Below, in pieces: positions 47,227-57,951 of a DNA stretch of 64,000 nt. The translations under genes and the position numbers were made by a program. The DNA lies in contig NZ_CP121668.1 in the NCBI RefSeq assembly GCF_029714425.1, positions 9,011,501 to 9,075,500 on the forward strand, in the 5' to 3' direction. Numbering within the stretch: the first letter of the stretch is position 1; each line of letters starts with the position of its first letter. This DNA comes from Bradyrhizobium sp. CB2312 (lineage in GTDB: Bacteria > Pseudomonadota > Alphaproteobacteria > Rhizobiales > Xanthobacteraceae). The notes under the pieces are model-generated. The model saw only the letters and a list, made by a program, of their open reading frames with translations, was not told the DNA's origin and made no database searches.

Positions 47227-47413
47227 GCGCTACACGCCTGCCGGTGCGAGGGAAACGGCTGTTTCGCGATACGCTGGCAAAGGGGGCAAAATTCCTACCT
47301 GTTTACAAGCAGCAGCATGATTTTTCTTATTCGGCTCAAGCTGTTGCGTTACAGGGGAAATTTATTCTACGTCGTATTGCCCAACTGACGAGATAAACCT
47401 AGATTCACCCGAC

Positions 47414-48238
47414 ATGATCGATCCGCTCTATGTCGCCTCTGGTTTCGGCGTCGGCCTGCTTGTCGGGATGACCGGCGTGGGGGGCGGCTCGTTGATGACG
47501 CCGCTCCTGATCCTGCTGTTCGGCATCCATCCCACGACCGCCGTCGGCACCGACCTGCTCTATGCCGCCGCCACCAAGACCGGCGGCAGCGTGGTGCATG
47601 GCTGGTCGCGCAGCGTGCACTGGCCGGCGGTGCTGCGGCTGGCCTGCGGCAGCATTCCCGCGAGCGCGCTGACGCTGCTGGTGCTGTGGAAGCTCGACCT
47701 CAAAAGCGATTCCGAGCGCAGCCTCGTCAACGTCGTGCTGTGCTTTGCGCTGCTGCTGACCGCGACCTCGCTGATCTTCCGCAAATCGATCATGGAGCGC
47801 TACCGCAAGCGCCTCGAAGGCGTTGACGAGCACACCACCGCGATCGCGACCGTCGTCACCGGCATCGTGCTCGGCGTGCTGGTCTCGATCTCGTCGGTCG
47901 GCGCCGGCGCGGTCGGCGTGACCGTGCTGCTGCTGCTCTACCCGCGGCTGCCGATGGCGACCATCGTCGGCTCCGACATCGCCCATGCGGTGCCTCTGAC
48001 GCTGGTCGCGGGCGCCGGACACTGGCTGCTCGGCTCGGTCGACTGGGGCCTGATGGGCGTTCTGCTGCTGGGCTCGCTGCCGGGCATCATCCTCGGCAGC
48101 TACAGCGCGACCCGCGTGCCCGAGACGGTGCTGCGCGCCGCGCTCGCCTGCGTCCTCGTCGTGGTCGCCGGCAAGATCATGTTCGCGGAGCTGAACTTGT
48201 CGTCCGCGATCGTGACGGCGCTGGCCTGGAGCCATTAG
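47414..48238 (+). CDS. TauE/SafE family sulfite/anion exporter-like permease
   Basis: This 274-aa membrane protein has about eight helices and two repeated halves. The first begins SGFGVGLLVGMTGVGGGSLMTPLL (about 7-30), and the second has LGVLVSISSVGAGAVGVTVLL (about 153-173). Family members move sulfite, sulfoacetate or other small organosulfonates and anions. The actual substrate is unknown. It is not in the cys gene cluster, which begins about 3 kb further along. Confidence 0.88.
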   Translation: MIDPLYVASGFGVGLLVGMTGVGGGSLMTPLLILLFGIHPTTAVGTDLLYAAATKTGGSVVHGWSRSVHWPAVLRLACGSIPASALTLLVLWKLDLKSDSERSLVNVVLCFALLLTATSLIFRKSIMERYRKRLEGVDEHTTAIATVVTGIVLGVLVSISSVGAGAVGVTVLLLLYPRLPMATIVGSDIAHAVPLTLVAGAGHWLLGSVDWGLMGVLLLGSLPGIILGSYSATRVPETVLRAALACVLVVVAGKIMFAELNLSSAIVTALAWSH

Positions 48239-48265
48239 ACGAGGCTTGCGCTTCGTCCCCGCTCT

Positions 48266-48356
48266 CGTAGGGTGGGCAAAGCGAAGCGTGCCCACCCTTT
48301 CTCGCGATCGGACAAAGCGGTGGGCACGGCGCTGACGCGCCTTTGCCCACCCTACG
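48266..48356. repeat. Palindromic repeat, 'gtagggtgggcaaag' family, copy 3
   Basis: It begins CGTAGGGTGGGCAAAGCG and ends GCCTTTGCCCACCCTACG, with CGTGCCCACC and GTGGGCACGG inner arms. It lies between the convergent TauE-like and bdhA genes. Confidence 0.88.
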
Positions 48357-48367
48357 GCACCGGGCCG

Positions 48368-49156
48368 TTACTCCGCGGTCCAGCCGCCGTCGATCGACAG
48401 ATTGGTGCCGGTGATCTGCGCGGCGTCGTCGCTGCACAGGAACAGGGCGAGCGCGGCGACCTGCTCGGAGGTGACGAACTCCTTGGTCGGCTGCGCGTCG
48501 AGCAGCACGTCGTTGATGACCTGCTCGCGCGTGAGGTTGCGGGCCTTCATGGTGTCGGGGATCTGCTTCTCCACCAGCGGCGTCCAGACATAGCCGGGGC
48601 TGATGCAGTTGCAGGTGATCTTGTGGGTCGCCACTTCGAGCGCCACGGTCTTGGTGAGACCGTTGATGCCGTGCTTGGCCGACACGTAGGCCGACTTGAA
48701 GGGCGAGGCGACCAGCGAGTGCGCCGAGGCGGTGTTGATGATGCGGCCCCAGCCCTTCTTCTTCATGCCGGGAACGGCGGCGCGGATGGCATGGAAGGCC
48801 GAGGACAGGTTGATCGCGATGATCTGGTCCCACTTCTCGGGCGGGAACTCCTCGATCGGCGAGACGAACTGGATGCCGGCATTGTTGACGAGGATGTCGA
48901 CCGAGCCAAAGGTCTTCTCGCCGAGCGCGATCATGCCGGCAATCTCGGCCGGCTTGGTCATGTCGGCGGGCGAATAGACCGCCTTCACGCCGAAATCGGA
49001 CTCGATCTTCGAACGCTCCTTCTCGATGTCTTCAGGGGAGCCGAAGCCGTTGATAACGACATTGGCGCCGGCGCCGGCGAAGGCGCGCGCATACGCAAGC
49101 CCGATACCGCTGGTCGAACCGGTCACGACGGCGTTCTTGCCTGAGAGAGTACCCAT
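48368..49156 (-). CDS. bdhA: 3-hydroxybutyrate dehydrogenase
   Basis: This 262-aa SDR-type D-3-hydroxybutyrate dehydrogenase oxidises 3-hydroxybutyrate to acetoacetate, the last step of PHB use. Motifs are TGSTSGIG at 12-19, NNAG at 91-94, Ser144 in NTASAHS, Tyr157/Lys161, and the family-specific QFVSPIEEFPPEKWD and CSDDAAQITGTNLSIDGGW. GGAG lies 9 bases before the ATG, in the tail of the patatin gene, whose stop is 1 base upstream: a tight operon. Confidence 0.94.
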   Translation of the reverse strand: MGTLSGKNAVVTGSTSGIGLAYARAFAGAGANVVINGFGSPEDIEKERSKIESDFGVKAVYSPADMTKPAEIAGMIALGEKTFGSVDILVNNAGIQFVSPIEEFPPEKWDQIIAINLSSAFHAIRAAVPGMKKKGWGRIINTASAHSLVASPFKSAYVSAKHGINGLTKTVALEVATHKITCNCISPGYVWTPLVEKQIPDTMKARNLTREQVINDVLLDAQPTKEFVTSEQVAALALFLCSDDAAQITGTNLSIDGGWTAE

Positions 49157-49157
49157 C

Positions 49158-50333
49158 TTATTCGCTCCTTTTTGCCGGGGGCGCGGTGACGTCCCCCGTG
49201 AGATCGTAGGTCACCATGGTCTCGCCGGACTGCGGCTTCTCCAGCCAGTCCTTGTGGCGCATCGACAGATGCACGTCGCGCACGCCGGCTTCCCAATGCT
49301 CGACCATGGCGACGTGCGAGAAGTCGTAATCCTTGGACGAGGATTCGTAGTTCTTGCTGCGATAGATCAGATGCACCACAGTGACGGTACTCTCACGTGC
49401 CGCCTTCGCAAGGAATTCGACGGAAGGATCGTTCTTGAGATAATCGGGCAATTTGGAAATCAGGTCGCGCACCGCCCGGCGGGCGTTGTGGATCTGCTTG
49501 TTCTTGTCGGTGTTCATCCGCGTGCGGCTGGAGAAGCGGATGTCCTTCTCGCGCTCGGTGGCCTCGAGCAGCGAATTCGGCAGGTCGCCGCGGGCGCTGA
49601 ACAGGTCGACCTGGAAGATCAGCATGTCGCGCGCGAGCTCTGCATCGAGCACGAAGTCGAGCGGGGTGTTGGAGGCGATGCCGCCGTCCCAGTAATGCTC
49701 GCCGTCGATGACGACGGACGGAAAGCCGGGCGGCAGCGCGCCGGAGGCCATGATGTGCTCGGGGCCGATTTTCTTGCCGAGCTTCTTGAACTCGTAATTG
49801 TCGAAATATTTGAAGTTGCCGGAGGTGACGCCGACGGCGCCGACCGACAGGCGCGTCTTGAGGTCGTTGATGCGGTCGAAATCGACCAGACGCTCCAGCG
49901 TCTTCTTCAGCGGCGCGGTGTCGTAATAGCTTTCGGCTTCGCGATGGCCCGGCGGCCAGAGTGGCGCGGGCGGCACGCGCGGGACGAAGAAGCCGGGCAC
50001 GCCGAAGGTCGCGATCAACGCGGCGCTGGTCGAGTTGAACAGCTCGCGGCTGTGGTCGCTCTTGCCGATCGGTTTCCACGGCACCGGCGCGGAAACCATC
50101 TCCCAGAATTCCTTCAACCGCTTGACGCGGATGTGCCCCTCGTTGCCGGCGATGATGGCGGCGTTGACGGCGCCGATCGAGATGCCGGCGACCCATTCCG
50201 GCTCGAAACCGTAGCCGCACAGCGCCTGATAGGCGCCGGCCTGGTACGAGCCGAGGGCGCCGCCGCCCTGGAGGACCAGGACACGTTGCGCATTCGCGGG
50301 GACGCTGGCGGATTCCGGGCTATGGTCGGTCAT
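49158..50333 (-). CDS. Patatin-like phospholipase family protein (DUF3734-containing)
   Basis: This 391-aa serine hydrolase has the oxyanion-hole GGGALG at 23-28, nucleophile Ser52 in GISIG, and catalytic Asp216 in WDGG. The C-terminal third fits the DUF3734 region found in long patatins. The reaction is likely ester or phospholipid hydrolysis. The immediate downstream bdhA hints at a link to PHB or lipid-derived hydroxyacids, by inference. The ATG at 50333 is favoured over one 24 codons upstream. Confidence 0.88.
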   Translation of the reverse strand: MTDHSPESASVPANAQRVLVLQGGGALGSYQAGAYQALCGYGFEPEWVAGISIGAVNAAIIAGNEGHIRVKRLKEFWEMVSAPVPWKPIGKSDHSRELFNSTSAALIATFGVPGFFVPRVPPAPLWPPGHREAESYYDTAPLKKTLERLVDFDRINDLKTRLSVGAVGVTSGNFKYFDNYEFKKLGKKIGPEHIMASGALPPGFPSVVIDGEHYWDGGIASNTPLDFVLDAELARDMLIFQVDLFSARGDLPNSLLEATEREKDIRFSSRTRMNTDKNKQIHNARRAVRDLISKLPDYLKNDPSVEFLAKAARESTVTVVHLIYRSKNYESSSKDYDFSHVAMVEHWEAGVRDVHLSMRHKDWLEKPQSGETMVTYDLTGDVTAPPAKRSE

Positions 50334-50412
50334 ACGAGAACAATAGCAAAAGGCGAGCCACCGTGGCGACAGTTTCGCCACCGCGTCAATGCATCCCGGG
50401 ATCAAGTCTGGC

Positions 50413-50913
50413 TTATCGGTCCGTCGAGGCCAGGATCATGGTCCAGAACACCTTGTATTTGGTGCCCGGAGCATAGCTCGCCGCTATGCCCAATTTTGTG
50501 ACACCGTTCTTGAGCATGTTGGCACGGTGCGGAGGCGAGTCGCGCCAGCCGGAAAACGCTTCCGCCAGCGTATGATAGCCGGCCGAGATGTTCTCGACCG
50601 CCACGGTCGCGGGATAGCCGCCGGCGGTCAGCCGCTTGGCCAGCGGAGCGCGGACGTCGTGGTCCATCTTGTTGGCCGCCGCCATGGCCTGGGACTGGGA
50701 TTCGGCAAGCAGCATCAAATCGGGATCGACCACAACCGTGCCGAGCATGTTGTTCTGACGGTATTGCGAGATCATGATCGCGGCCGCCTGGGCATCGAGC
50801 TTGGAGCCGGGAACGGCCATGTCGGCATACATCGACGGCTGCTGGACCGGCGCCTCATTGCCGGCGCAGCCGGCGAGAAGCAAAAGGATGAGAATTGCGG
50901 CCGCAGCGCGCAT
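50413..50913 (-). CDS. CAP/SCP-domain lipoprotein
   Basis: This 166-aa protein has a lipobox signal (MRAAAAILILLLLAGC) and a CAP (SCP/TAPS) domain: LDAQAAAIMISQYRQNNML, LMLLAESQSQAMAAANKMDHD, VAVENISAGYHTLAEAFSGWRDSPPHRANML and GIAASYAPG. Members are extracytoplasmic. Function is unknown for bacterial ones. The ATG at 50913 is chosen for the lipobox. Confidence 0.88.
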   Translation of the reverse strand: MRAAAAILILLLLAGCAGNEAPVQQPSMYADMAVPGSKLDAQAAAIMISQYRQNNMLGTVVVDPDLMLLAESQSQAMAAANKMDHDVRAPLAKRLTAGGYPATVAVENISAGYHTLAEAFSGWRDSPPHRANMLKNGVTKLGIAASYAPGTKYKVFWTMILASTDR

Positions 50914-50992
50914 GGATCGAGGCCCCCAAATGAGGGGCCGTTGTTGCATACCAACCGTGGCTGAAAGGTGAATTTTGAGGAAAATCGTGGCT

Positions 50993-51107
50993 GTCATTCC
51001 GGGGCAGCGCGGAGCGCTGAACTACGGTGCGCAATGGCGCATCTGAGAATCTTTCCCCTATAATCTCGAGATTCCGGATTCGCGCTGGCGCGTGCCCCGG
51101 AATGACG
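50993..51107. repeat. Palindromic repeat, 'gtcattccgggg' family, copy 3
   Basis: It begins GTCATTCCGGGGCAGCGCG and ends CGCGTGCCCCGGAATGACG. It contains GCGCAATGGCGC and a degenerate middle arm. It lies just after the cysA stop, at the end of the sulfate permease operon. Confidence 0.82.
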
Positions 51108-51115
51108 GGGGAATT

Positions 51116-52139
<1,024 letters not shown>

Positions 52140-52150
<11 letters not shown>

Positions 52151-53051
52151 TGACGTCGTGTCCTTCGTCGAGGTGACGTTCGAGAATTGTCTTAGCGATC
52201 AGCGTGATCAGCGCCAGCATCGCGAGCAGCGAGGCGATCGCGAAGGCCGCGACGAACTGGTACTCGTTGTAGAGAATCTCGACCAGCAGCGGCATGGTGT
52301 TGGTCTCGCCGCGGATATGGCCGGAGACGACGGAGACCGCGCCGAACTCGCCCATCGCGCGGGCATTGCAGAGCAGGACGCCGTAGAGCACGCCCCATTT
52401 GATGTTGGGCAGCGTGACGCGGAAGAAGGTCTGCAAGCCCGAGGCGCCGAGCGAAATCGCCGCCTCCTCTTCCTGCGTGCCCTGCTCCTGCATCAACGGG
52501 ATCAGCGCGCGCGCCACGAACGGGAAGGTGACGAAGGTGGTGGCGAGCGCGATGCCGGGCACCGCGAACAGGATCTGGATGTCGTGATCCCTGAGCCAGC
52601 TGCCGAAATAGCCCTGCGCGCCGAACAGCAGCACGAAGACCAGGCCGGAGATCACCGGGCTCACCGAGAACGGCAGGTCGATCAGCGTGATCAGGAAGGT
52701 CTTGCCCGGGAAATCGAATTTTGCAATCGCCCATGCCGCGACGAGGCCGAATACGAGATTGAGGCCGACCGAGATCGCCGCGACGATCAACGTCAGCTTG
52801 ATCGCCGCCATCGCCTCCGGCTCGGCGAGCGCGGCGAAATAGGCGAGGACGCCTCGCGAGAACGCCTGCGCGAACACCACGACCAGCGGTAGCACGACGA
52901 ATACCGAAAGGAACAGCACCGCCAGCGAGATGATGATGGCGCGCACCGCGCGCGGCTCTGTCCTCAGGCTGTCGCGTGCCGCGGCCGCGTGGGCACGCGC
53001 GCGCGCATCGGGCGACGTCAGCGACACGGTGTCTGCGATCTGCATCGTCAT
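52140..53051 (-). CDS. cysW: Sulfate ABC transporter permease subunit CysW
   Basis: This 303-aa permease has about six membrane helices and the inner-membrane EAA loop ([27 protein letters not shown]) that docks the ATPase. Family landmarks are [17 protein letters not shown] and [21 protein letters not shown]. The ATG at 53051 is the first start after the cysT stop (10 bases away). It pairs with CysT to form the membrane channel. Confidence 0.95.
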
Positions 53052-53061
53052 CGCATCCCCC

Positions 53062-53898
53062 TCAGCGCGCCGGAATCCGGCTCTGCGCCCAGCGCTGGAG
53101 CCGGTTGACGGCGAAGATGACGACGAAGGAGACGACGAGCATGACCACCGCAATCGCGGTCGCGTCGGCGTAGCGGAATTCGGAGAGCCGGATCACGATC
53201 AAGAGCGGCGCGATCTCGGAGACGTTGGGCAGATTGCCGGCGATGAAGATCACCGAGCCGTATTCACCGACCGCGCGGGCAAAGGCGAGCGCAAGTCCCG
53301 TCAGCAGCGCCGGCGCGAGCGAGGGCAGGATCACGCGGATGATGGTCTGCCAGCGGCTGGCCCCCAGGCTGCCCGCGGCCTCCTCGATCTCGGGATCGAG
53401 ATCCTGGAGCACTGGCTGCACCGTGCGCACCACGAACGGAATACCGATGAAGATCATAGCGACGAAGATGCCGACCGGCGTGAATGCCACCTTGATACCG
53501 AGCGCGGCGAGCGGCGCGCCGAGCCAGCCCTTCTCGGCGAACAGCGCGGTCAGCGCGACACCGGCAACCGCCGTGGGCAGCGCGAAGGGCACATCGACGA
53601 TGGCATCGAAGATGCGCCGGCCGGGAAACCGATAGCGGACCAGCGCCCAAACGATGATGCTCCCCATCACGAGGTTGACGCAGGCCGCCGCGAAGGCGAG
53701 GCCGAACGAGACCCGGAGCGCATTCAGGGTGCGGCGACTGGAGAGGATGTTCCAGAATTGTTCGGGACTGAGCTCGAGCGATTTCAGGAACAGGCCCGCG
53801 AGCGGAATCAGGATGATCACGGACAGCCAGGTCAGCGTCAGTCCCATCGTGAGACCGAAGCCCGGCAATGTCCGGCGTCGTGCTGCGAGTGCGCTCAC
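53062..53898 (-). CDS. cysT: Sulfate ABC transporter permease subunit CysT
   Basis: This 278-aa permease has about six membrane helices and an EAA loop ([26 protein letters not shown]). The [14 protein letters not shown] motif is typical of CysT/CysU. It follows the binding-protein gene by 36 bases and precedes cysW by 10 bases, giving the order sbp-cysT-cysW-cysA. Confidence 0.95.
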   Translation of the reverse strand: MSALAARRRTLPGFGLTMGLTLTWLSVIILIPLAGLFLKSLELSPEQFWNILSSRRTLNALRVSFGLAFAAACVNLVMGSIIVWALVRYRFPGRRIFDAIVDVPFALPTAVAGVALTALFAEKGWLGAPLAALGIKVAFTPVGIFVAMIFIGIPFVVRTVQPVLQDLDPEIEEAAGSLGASRWQTIIRVILPSLAPALLTGLALAFARAVGEYGSVIFIAGNLPNVSEIAPLLIVIRLSEFRYADATAIAVVMLVVSFVVIFAVNRLQRWAQSRIPAR

Positions 53899-53934
53899 CA
53901 GGCCCCCTGTTAAAGCCCCTTCGACAGCGCCCGA

Positions 53935-54936
53935 TCAGTTCTTGTAGATCTGATCAAAGACGCCGCCGTCGGCAAAATGTTCCTTCTGCGCCTTGGTCCA
54001 GCCGCCGAAAACGTCGTCGATCGTGAACAGCTCGACCTTGGCGAAAGAGTTTTCGTGCTTTTTGGCGATCTCGGGATCGCGCGGACGGTAGAAATTGCGC
54101 GCGGCGATCTCCTGACCTTCCTTGGTGTACCAGTACTGGAGGTAGGCATCGGCGGCGTTGCGGGTGCCTTTTTTATCGGCAACCTTGTCGACGATCGCGA
54201 CCGGCGGCTCGGCGAGGATCGATTGCGGCGGCGCCACGATCTCGAATTTCTCCGGACCGAATTCCTTGAGCGCAAGGAATGCCTCGTTCTCCCAGGCGAG
54301 CAGCACGTCGCCGACGCCGCGCTCGACGAAGGTCACGGTGGCGCCGCGCGCGCCGGTATCGAGCACCGGCACCTGCTGATAGAGTTTGCCGATGAAGTCC
54401 TTGGCCTTGTCGGCCGAGCCGTACTTCTTCTGGGCAAAGCCCCAGGCCGCCAGATAATTCCAGCGCGCGCCACCCGACGTCTTCGGGTTCGGCGTGATCA
54501 CGGCAACGCCGGATTTAAGCAGATCGTCCCAGTCCTTGATGCCCTTGGGATTGCCCTTGCGCACCAGGAACACGATGGTCGAGGTGTAGGGTGATGAATT
54601 CTGCGGCAGACGCTTCTGCCAGTCGGCCGCGGTGAGGCCTTTGCCGGCGATGGCGTCGATGTCATAGGCGAGCGCGAGCGTCACCACGTCGGCTTGCAAC
54701 CCGTCGATCACCGCGCGCGCCTGCGAGCCGCTGCCGCCATGCGACTGCTTGATCTCGACGCTCTTGCCGGTCTCCTTCTGATAGGCGGTCGCGAACGCCT
54801 TGTTGAACTCGGCATAGAGCTCGCGCGTCGGATCGTACGACACGTTCAAAAGATTGATGTCAGCGGCGAGAGCCGAGCTTGCCACGAGACTCGATACGAG
54901 CAGTCCTGCAGCGAGCGGAACGATACGGCGCATCAT
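53935..54936 (-). CDS. sbp: Sulfate-binding periplasmic protein
   Basis: This 333-aa periplasmic receptor has a signal peptide (about 1-25, ending ASSALAAD). Mature segments are [46 protein letters not shown] and [19 protein letters not shown], which match sulfate/thiosulfate-binding proteins (Sbp/CysP). Of four clustered ATGs (54948, 54942, 54936, 54933), 54936 is chosen because GGAG lies 8 bases upstream. It is separated from cysH by 124 bases, so a separate promoter is possible. Confidence 0.94.
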   Translation of the reverse strand: MMRRIVPLAAGLLVSSLVASSALAADINLLNVSYDPTRELYAEFNKAFATAYQKETGKSVEIKQSHGGSGSQARAVIDGLQADVVTLALAYDIDAIAGKGLTAADWQKRLPQNSSPYTSTIVFLVRKGNPKGIKDWDDLLKSGVAVITPNPKTSGGARWNYLAAWGFAQKKYGSADKAKDFIGKLYQQVPVLDTGARGATVTFVERGVGDVLLAWENEAFLALKEFGPEKFEIVAPPQSILAEPPVAIVDKVADKKGTRNAADAYLQYWYTKEGQEIAARNFYRPRDPEIAKKHENSFAKVELFTIDDVFGGWTKAQKEHFADGGVFDQIYKN

Positions 54937-55060
54937 GTCCATCTCCATTCACTTCGACGACGCCAATGTCAGCGAAGGCATGCAGGCGAAACTCGTGGCG
55001 AAACGCGCTCAAGTCAACGGAACCGGATTTTCTTGTTCGCAGCGTGGCAGATCGACTGTG

Positions 55061-55786
55061 CTACGAAGTCTTCATCGTGTGGATGCCGCATTCTGTCTTG
55101 GCGCGGCCGCGCCAACGACCCGCGCGCTCATCCTCGCCTTCGGCCGTTCTGCTCGTGCAAGGCATACACCCGACCGAGCGAAAACCGGACGCCGCAAGTG
55201 GGTGACGCGGCAATTTGGCGCGGACGAAAATCGCTTCGAGTTCCTCGCGCGAGACATTGGCAAACGGATTGAACTTCAACCGCGCGCCATCGTCCTCTAC
55301 CACCGGAATGTCGGCGCGCGCATTGCCCTGGAAGCGCTTGCGCCCGTTGAGCCAGGCATCGAACGGTTTCAGCGCGCGCGCCAGCGGTTCCACCTTGCGG
55401 ATGCGGCAACAGGCGTCGGGATTGGAGAACCAGAGGTCGCGCTCGGGATCCTCGCGCGACAGCGCTTCCTCGGCCGGCTTGATCGAGCGGACGTCCTTGA
55501 GGCCCAGCGTTTCGATCAGCGTGTCGCGATAGGCCAGCGTCTCCTCGAACAGCCAGCCGGTGTCGAGAAAGATCACGGGGATGGCGGGATCGACGTCCGC
55601 CATCACCTTGAGCAGCGTCGCCGATTCCGTGCCGAACGACGACACCAGCGCGAGCTTGTCGCGCCCGACCGTCTTCAGCGCCGCCGCGATGATTTCCGCG
55701 GGCGAGGCATCGCGCAAGGCGCGATCGAGCTCTTCCGCCGAGGGCAGCGCAGAGACGGATGAGACCTGAGGCGCGATCGCGTTCAC
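55061..55786 (-). CDS. cysH: Adenylyl-sulfate (APS/PAPS) reductase, 4Fe-4S type
   Basis: This 241-aa thioredoxin-dependent reductase has iron-sulfur cysteines CC (126-127, in ACCRIRK) and CxxC (207-210, in GCMPC), the hallmark of APS-type enzymes. ECGIH near 232 holds the catalytic Cys. SSFGTESATLL (about 49-59) and LDTGWLF bind the nucleotide. It reduces APS (or PAPS) to sulfite. ATGA overlap with the DUF934 stop. Since the downstream pathway has an APS kinase fused to CysN, both APS and PAPS are available. Confidence 0.95.
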   Translation of the reverse strand: MNAIAPQVSSVSALPSAEELDRALRDASPAEIIAAALKTVGRDKLALVSSFGTESATLLKVMADVDPAIPVIFLDTGWLFEETLAYRDTLIETLGLKDVRSIKPAEEALSREDPERDLWFSNPDACCRIRKVEPLARALKPFDAWLNGRKRFQGNARADIPVVEDDGARLKFNPFANVSREELEAIFVRAKLPRHPLAASGFRSVGCMPCTSRTAEGEDERAGRWRGRAKTECGIHTMKTS

Positions 55787-56298
55787 GTGCCGACACCTTC
55801 GGAATGACGCAGCTGCATGCGCCGGTGCAGCGCCGTGATGCGGCCGTCACCGGTCGGCTGGTAGAACACCGAATAGCGCTTGGCGGTCTGCATGAAGGCT
55901 TCCGCATCGGCCTGCTTCTTGACCTCGAAGGAATCGAAGCCGGCGCGCAGCATGAACACGAACTGGTCGCGCAGGATCTGGCCGGTCGCGCGCAGCTCGC
56001 CGCGGTAATTGTAGCGCTCGCGCAGCAGGCGTGCCTGACTGTAGGCGCGCCCGTCGCGGAAGGTCGGGAACACCAGCGCAACCGCGGCGACCTTACCGAG
56101 ATACGGCACCAGCTCGTCGATGTCGCGGTTGTTCGGCCAGATCACGCCGACCTTGCCGGCACGCTTGAGCAACGTTTCGGCGTCGCCGAGGAAGCGCTCG
56201 GCCGGCACCAGGATGTCGCCGCTCTCGGGCAGCGGCGTGTCGACGGCAAGCTTGACGAAGCTGTCGTCGGCGATCTTTCCGCCGTTAACGAGTGGCAT
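55783..56298 (-). CDS. DUF934 protein (sulfite reductase-associated)
   Basis: This 171-aa protein matches DUF934, small proteins consistently encoded between cysI-type and cysH genes in alpha- and betaproteobacteria. Conserved-looking blocks are ILVPAERFL, LALVFPTFRDGRAYSQARLLRERYNYRGELRATGQILRDQ (split over about 85-125) and FDSFEV. It overlaps cysI by 14 bases and cysH by 4. It is assumed to be an accessory to sulfite reductase, possibly in electron delivery because no CysJ flavoprotein is present. That assumption is inferred. Confidence 0.88.
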   Translation of the reverse strand: MPLVNGGKIADDSFVKLAVDTPLPESGDILVPAERFLGDAETLLKRAGKVGVIWPNNRDIDELVPYLGKVAAVALVFPTFRDGRAYSQARLLRERYNYRGELRATGQILRDQFVFMLRAGFDSFEVKKQADAEAFMQTAKRYSVFYQPTGDGRITALHRRMQLRHSEGVGT

Positions 56299-57940
56299 AG
56301 ACGCGCTCCTTGAAGGGTTCGACGCCGAGGCGCTTCACGGTGTCCATGAACAGCTCTTCGGGCCGCTCGCGCAGCGCGAGATAGGCTTCCACGATGTCCT
56401 CGACGACGTCGGCGACCTCGTCGAACTTGACGCCGGGACCGATCAGGGTGCCGAGCGCAGCGTTCTCGTCGGCACGGCCGCCGATGGTGATCTGGTAGAC
56501 CTCCTCGCCGTTCTTCTCGACGCCGAGAATGCCGATGTGGCCGACATGGTGATGGCCGCAGGCATTGATGCAGCCGGAGATGTTGATGTGGAGCCGGCCG
56601 ATCAGATTGGCGAGCTCATGGTTGGCGAAGCGCCGCGTCAACTCCTGCGCGATCGGGATCGAACGTGCATTCGCCAGCGAGCAATAGTCGAGCCCCGGGC
56701 AGGCGATGATGTCGGTGATCAGATTGACGTTCGGCGTCGCAAGGCCGAGCTTGTCGAGCGCCTTCCACAGCGCCGGCAAATCGCGCTTGGCGACGTGCGG
56801 CAGCGCCAGGTTCTGCTCGTGGCCGACGCGGATCTCGCCGAAGGAATATTTATCGGCGAGGTCGGCGAGCGCATCCATCTGCTCGGCCGTGGCATCGCCC
56901 GGAGGCCCGCCGGTCGGCTTCAGCGAGATCGTGACGATGGAATAGCCCTGCACCTTGTGCGGAGCCACCGAGTTCTTGCGCCATGCCTCGAACTCGGGAT
57001 CGGCCGCGGCCTGGCGCAGCTCGTCCGGCATGTGCGGCAGCTTCTCATAGGCGGGATAGGTGAAGCGCGAGCGGATGTCCTCGATCACCTCGTCGTCGAT
57101 CTGGAGCGAGGAGTTGCGGATGTGCTGCCACTCGTCCTCGACCTCGCGCGAGAATTTCTCGATACCGAGCTCGTGCACCAGGATCTTGATGCGCGCCTTG
57201 TAGATGTTGTCGCGGCGGCCGTACTGATTGTAGACGCGCAGGATCGCCTCGATGTAGCTGAGGATGTCGCGGCCATGCACGAAGTGCTTGATAGTCTTGG
57301 CGATGAACGGCGTGCGGCCGAGGCCGCCGCCGACTAGAACCTCGAAGCCAGTCTCGCCCTTCTCGTTCTTGATCAGGCGGAGGCCAATGTCGTGGATCCT
57401 GATCGCGGCGCGGTCATGGTCCGACGCGGTGATCGCGATCTTGAACTTGCGCGGCAGGAACGAGAATTCCGGATGCAGCGTGGTGTGCTGGCGGATCAGC
57501 TCCGACCAGATGCGGGGATCCTCGATCTCGCCCGGCGCGACGCCGGCCCACTGGTCCGATGTGACGTTGCGCATGTTGTTGCCGGAGGTCTGCATCGCAT
57601 GGATGCCGACCTGGGCAAGATCTTCAAGCGCATCCGGCAGCTCGGCGAGCTTGATCCAGTTGAACTGGATGTTCTGCCGAGTGGTGAAATGGCCGTAGCC
57701 GCGATCGTATTTGCGCGCGACATGGGCGAGCGCCCGCAACTGGTTTGTCGCCAGCGTGCCATAGGGGATCGCGACGCGGAACATATAGGCGTGCAGTTGC
57801 AGATAGACGCCGTTCTGAAGCCGCAGGATCTTGAACTCGTCTTCGGTGAGCTCGCCCGAGAGGCGGCGCTTCACCTGGTCGCGGAACTCCGAGACGCGCT
57901 CGTTGACGAGCGTGCGGTCGATTTCGTCGTAAGCATACAT
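56285..57940 (-). CDS. cysI: Sulfite reductase hemoprotein (nitrite/sulfite reductase family)
   Basis: This 551-aa siroheme/4Fe-4S reductase converts sulfite to sulfide with six electrons. Two Cys of the cluster appear in CPGLDYC and two in NISGCINACGHHH near the C-terminus. The duplicated ferredoxin-like halves (GHFTTRQNIQF; KPTGGPPGDATAEQM) are visible. No CysJ flavoprotein lies nearby, so ferredoxin or another donor is likely. It overlaps DUF934 by 14 bases and follows DUF2849 by 11. Confidence 0.95.
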   Translation of the reverse strand: MYAYDEIDRTLVNERVSEFRDQVKRRLSGELTEDEFKILRLQNGVYLQLHAYMFRVAIPYGTLATNQLRALAHVARKYDRGYGHFTTRQNIQFNWIKLAELPDALEDLAQVGIHAMQTSGNNMRNVTSDQWAGVAPGEIEDPRIWSELIRQHTTLHPEFSFLPRKFKIAITASDHDRAAIRIHDIGLRLIKNEKGETGFEVLVGGGLGRTPFIAKTIKHFVHGRDILSYIEAILRVYNQYGRRDNIYKARIKILVHELGIEKFSREVEDEWQHIRNSSLQIDDEVIEDIRSRFTYPAYEKLPHMPDELRQAAADPEFEAWRKNSVAPHKVQGYSIVTISLKPTGGPPGDATAEQMDALADLADKYSFGEIRVGHEQNLALPHVAKRDLPALWKALDKLGLATPNVNLITDIIACPGLDYCSLANARSIPIAQELTRRFANHELANLIGRLHINISGCINACGHHHVGHIGILGVEKNGEEVYQITIGGRADENAALGTLIGPGVKFDEVADVVEDIVEAYLALRERPEELFMDTVKRLGVEPFKERVYATR

Positions 57941-57951
57941 AAGAAAGCGCC

